From contig JAKAVX010000089.1 of NCBI GenBank assembly GCA_021827465.1, positions 2,830 through 8,284 on the forward strand: DNA of 5,455 nt. The letters run 5' to 3'. This document shows, piece after piece, positions 5,355 to 5,455 of this stretch; within the stretch, counting starts at the first letter, position 1; each line of letters begins with the position of its first letter. The notes under the pieces are model-generated. The model did not search any database and was not told the origin of the DNA. It saw only the letters and a program-made list of their open reading frames with translations. The translations under genes were made by a program, and so were the position numbers. Origin of the DNA: Deltaproteobacteria bacterium. Lineage in GTDB: Bacteria > Desulfobacterota_B > Binatia > Binatales > Binataceae.

Positions 5355-5402
5355 CGCAACAAAAAGGGCCTCTTCGTCGAAGAGGCCCTTTGATTTGTTG
5401 CG
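5355..5402 (-). terminator. Strong bidirectional intrinsic terminator
   Basis: A perfect 13-bp stem (5363-5375 with 5379-5391) closes a 3-nt loop. It is extended by an 8-bp outer stem, CGCAACAA (5355-5362) with TTGTTGCG (5395-5402), across a single 3-nt bulge (GAT). On the minus strand the GC-rich stem is followed by TTTTTGTTG, the better U-tract; on the plus strand by TTTGATTTGTTG. It starts 34 nt after the VOC stop and lies about 20 nt past the apparent stop of a minus-strand gene, so it probably serves both convergent transcripts. Confidence 0.85.
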
Positions 5403-5421
5403 AGCGGTGCGCGCGAACGCG

Positions 5422-5455
5422 TTATTTCTGGTTGCGCATCGCGCGGATCAGTATC
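5422..5455 (-). CDS. C-terminal end of a minus-strand gene entering from the right (last 10 codons)
   Basis: Minus-strand codons read ILIRAMRNQK followed by TAA at 5424-5422, about 20 nt before the strong terminator whose better U-tract is on this strand. The placement of stop then terminator is what supports a gene here. Ten residues are too few to name a family. Other frames have no stop before the terminator, which favours this one. Confidence 0.45.
   Translation of the reverse strand, partial: ILIRAMRNQK

Noticed and set aside
1..5455. Mobile elements, CRISPR arrays, tRNA/rRNA genes, riboswitches
   Set aside because: I saw no direct repeat arrays, terminal inverted repeats flanking a gene, cloverleaf-like segments or familiar riboswitch cores. 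The inverted repeats present are short and local.

Overview
This is a GC-rich (low-to-mid 60s % by eye) bacterial chromosomal window. Genes are spaced normally, Shine-Dalgarno sites are recognisable, and third codon positions are strongly G/C. It carries no rRNA, tRNA, CRISPR array, transposase or phage gene. The mix of crotonase, CocE-type esterase, SnoaL-like and VOC proteins suits a metabolically versatile, probably soil or sediment bacterium of a deltaproteobacterial/Binatota/Rokubacteria-like kind. That placement is inference only.

Layout, left to right. (1) Positions 1-519, minus strand: a 1-Cys peroxiredoxin whose C-terminus is cut off by the window edge, with an AT-rich promoter/leader region at about 520-720. 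(2) Positions 723-1734, minus strand: a probable two-gene unit of a 35-residue, extremely basic small protein followed by a crotonase-fold enzyme. The crotonase carries an enoyl-CoA-isomerase-type acidic residue instead of the two hydratase glutamates. A perfect 8-bp hairpin lies between the two genes. (3) Positions 1735-2116: a divergent control region with a candidate minus-strand promoter, a perfect 8-bp inverted repeat with a 19-nt spacer, two GC-rich hairpins and a start-less 58-codon reading frame that may be a gene remnant. (4) Positions 2117-5320, plus strand: a CocE/NonD-type serine hydrolase (X-Pro dipeptidyl-peptidase S15 superfamily), a SnoaL/NTF2-like protein and a two-module VOC protein that lacks the usual metal-ligand residues. 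(5) Positions 5355-5402: a very strong bulged-palindrome terminator. It is followed by what looks like the last ten codons of a minus-strand gene entering from the right, so the terminator would serve convergent genes.

How the genes may work together: the plus-strand trio is a plausible small catabolic cluster, with an ester/amide hydrolase releasing an acid and two small alpha+beta-barrel or VOC proteins acting on, or binding, the product. The divergent crotonase would fit acyl-CoA processing. The sequence does not reveal the substrate. I found no clearly new defence or mobile system. The least-explained items are the basic micro-protein, the ligand-less VOC protein and the structured divergent control region.
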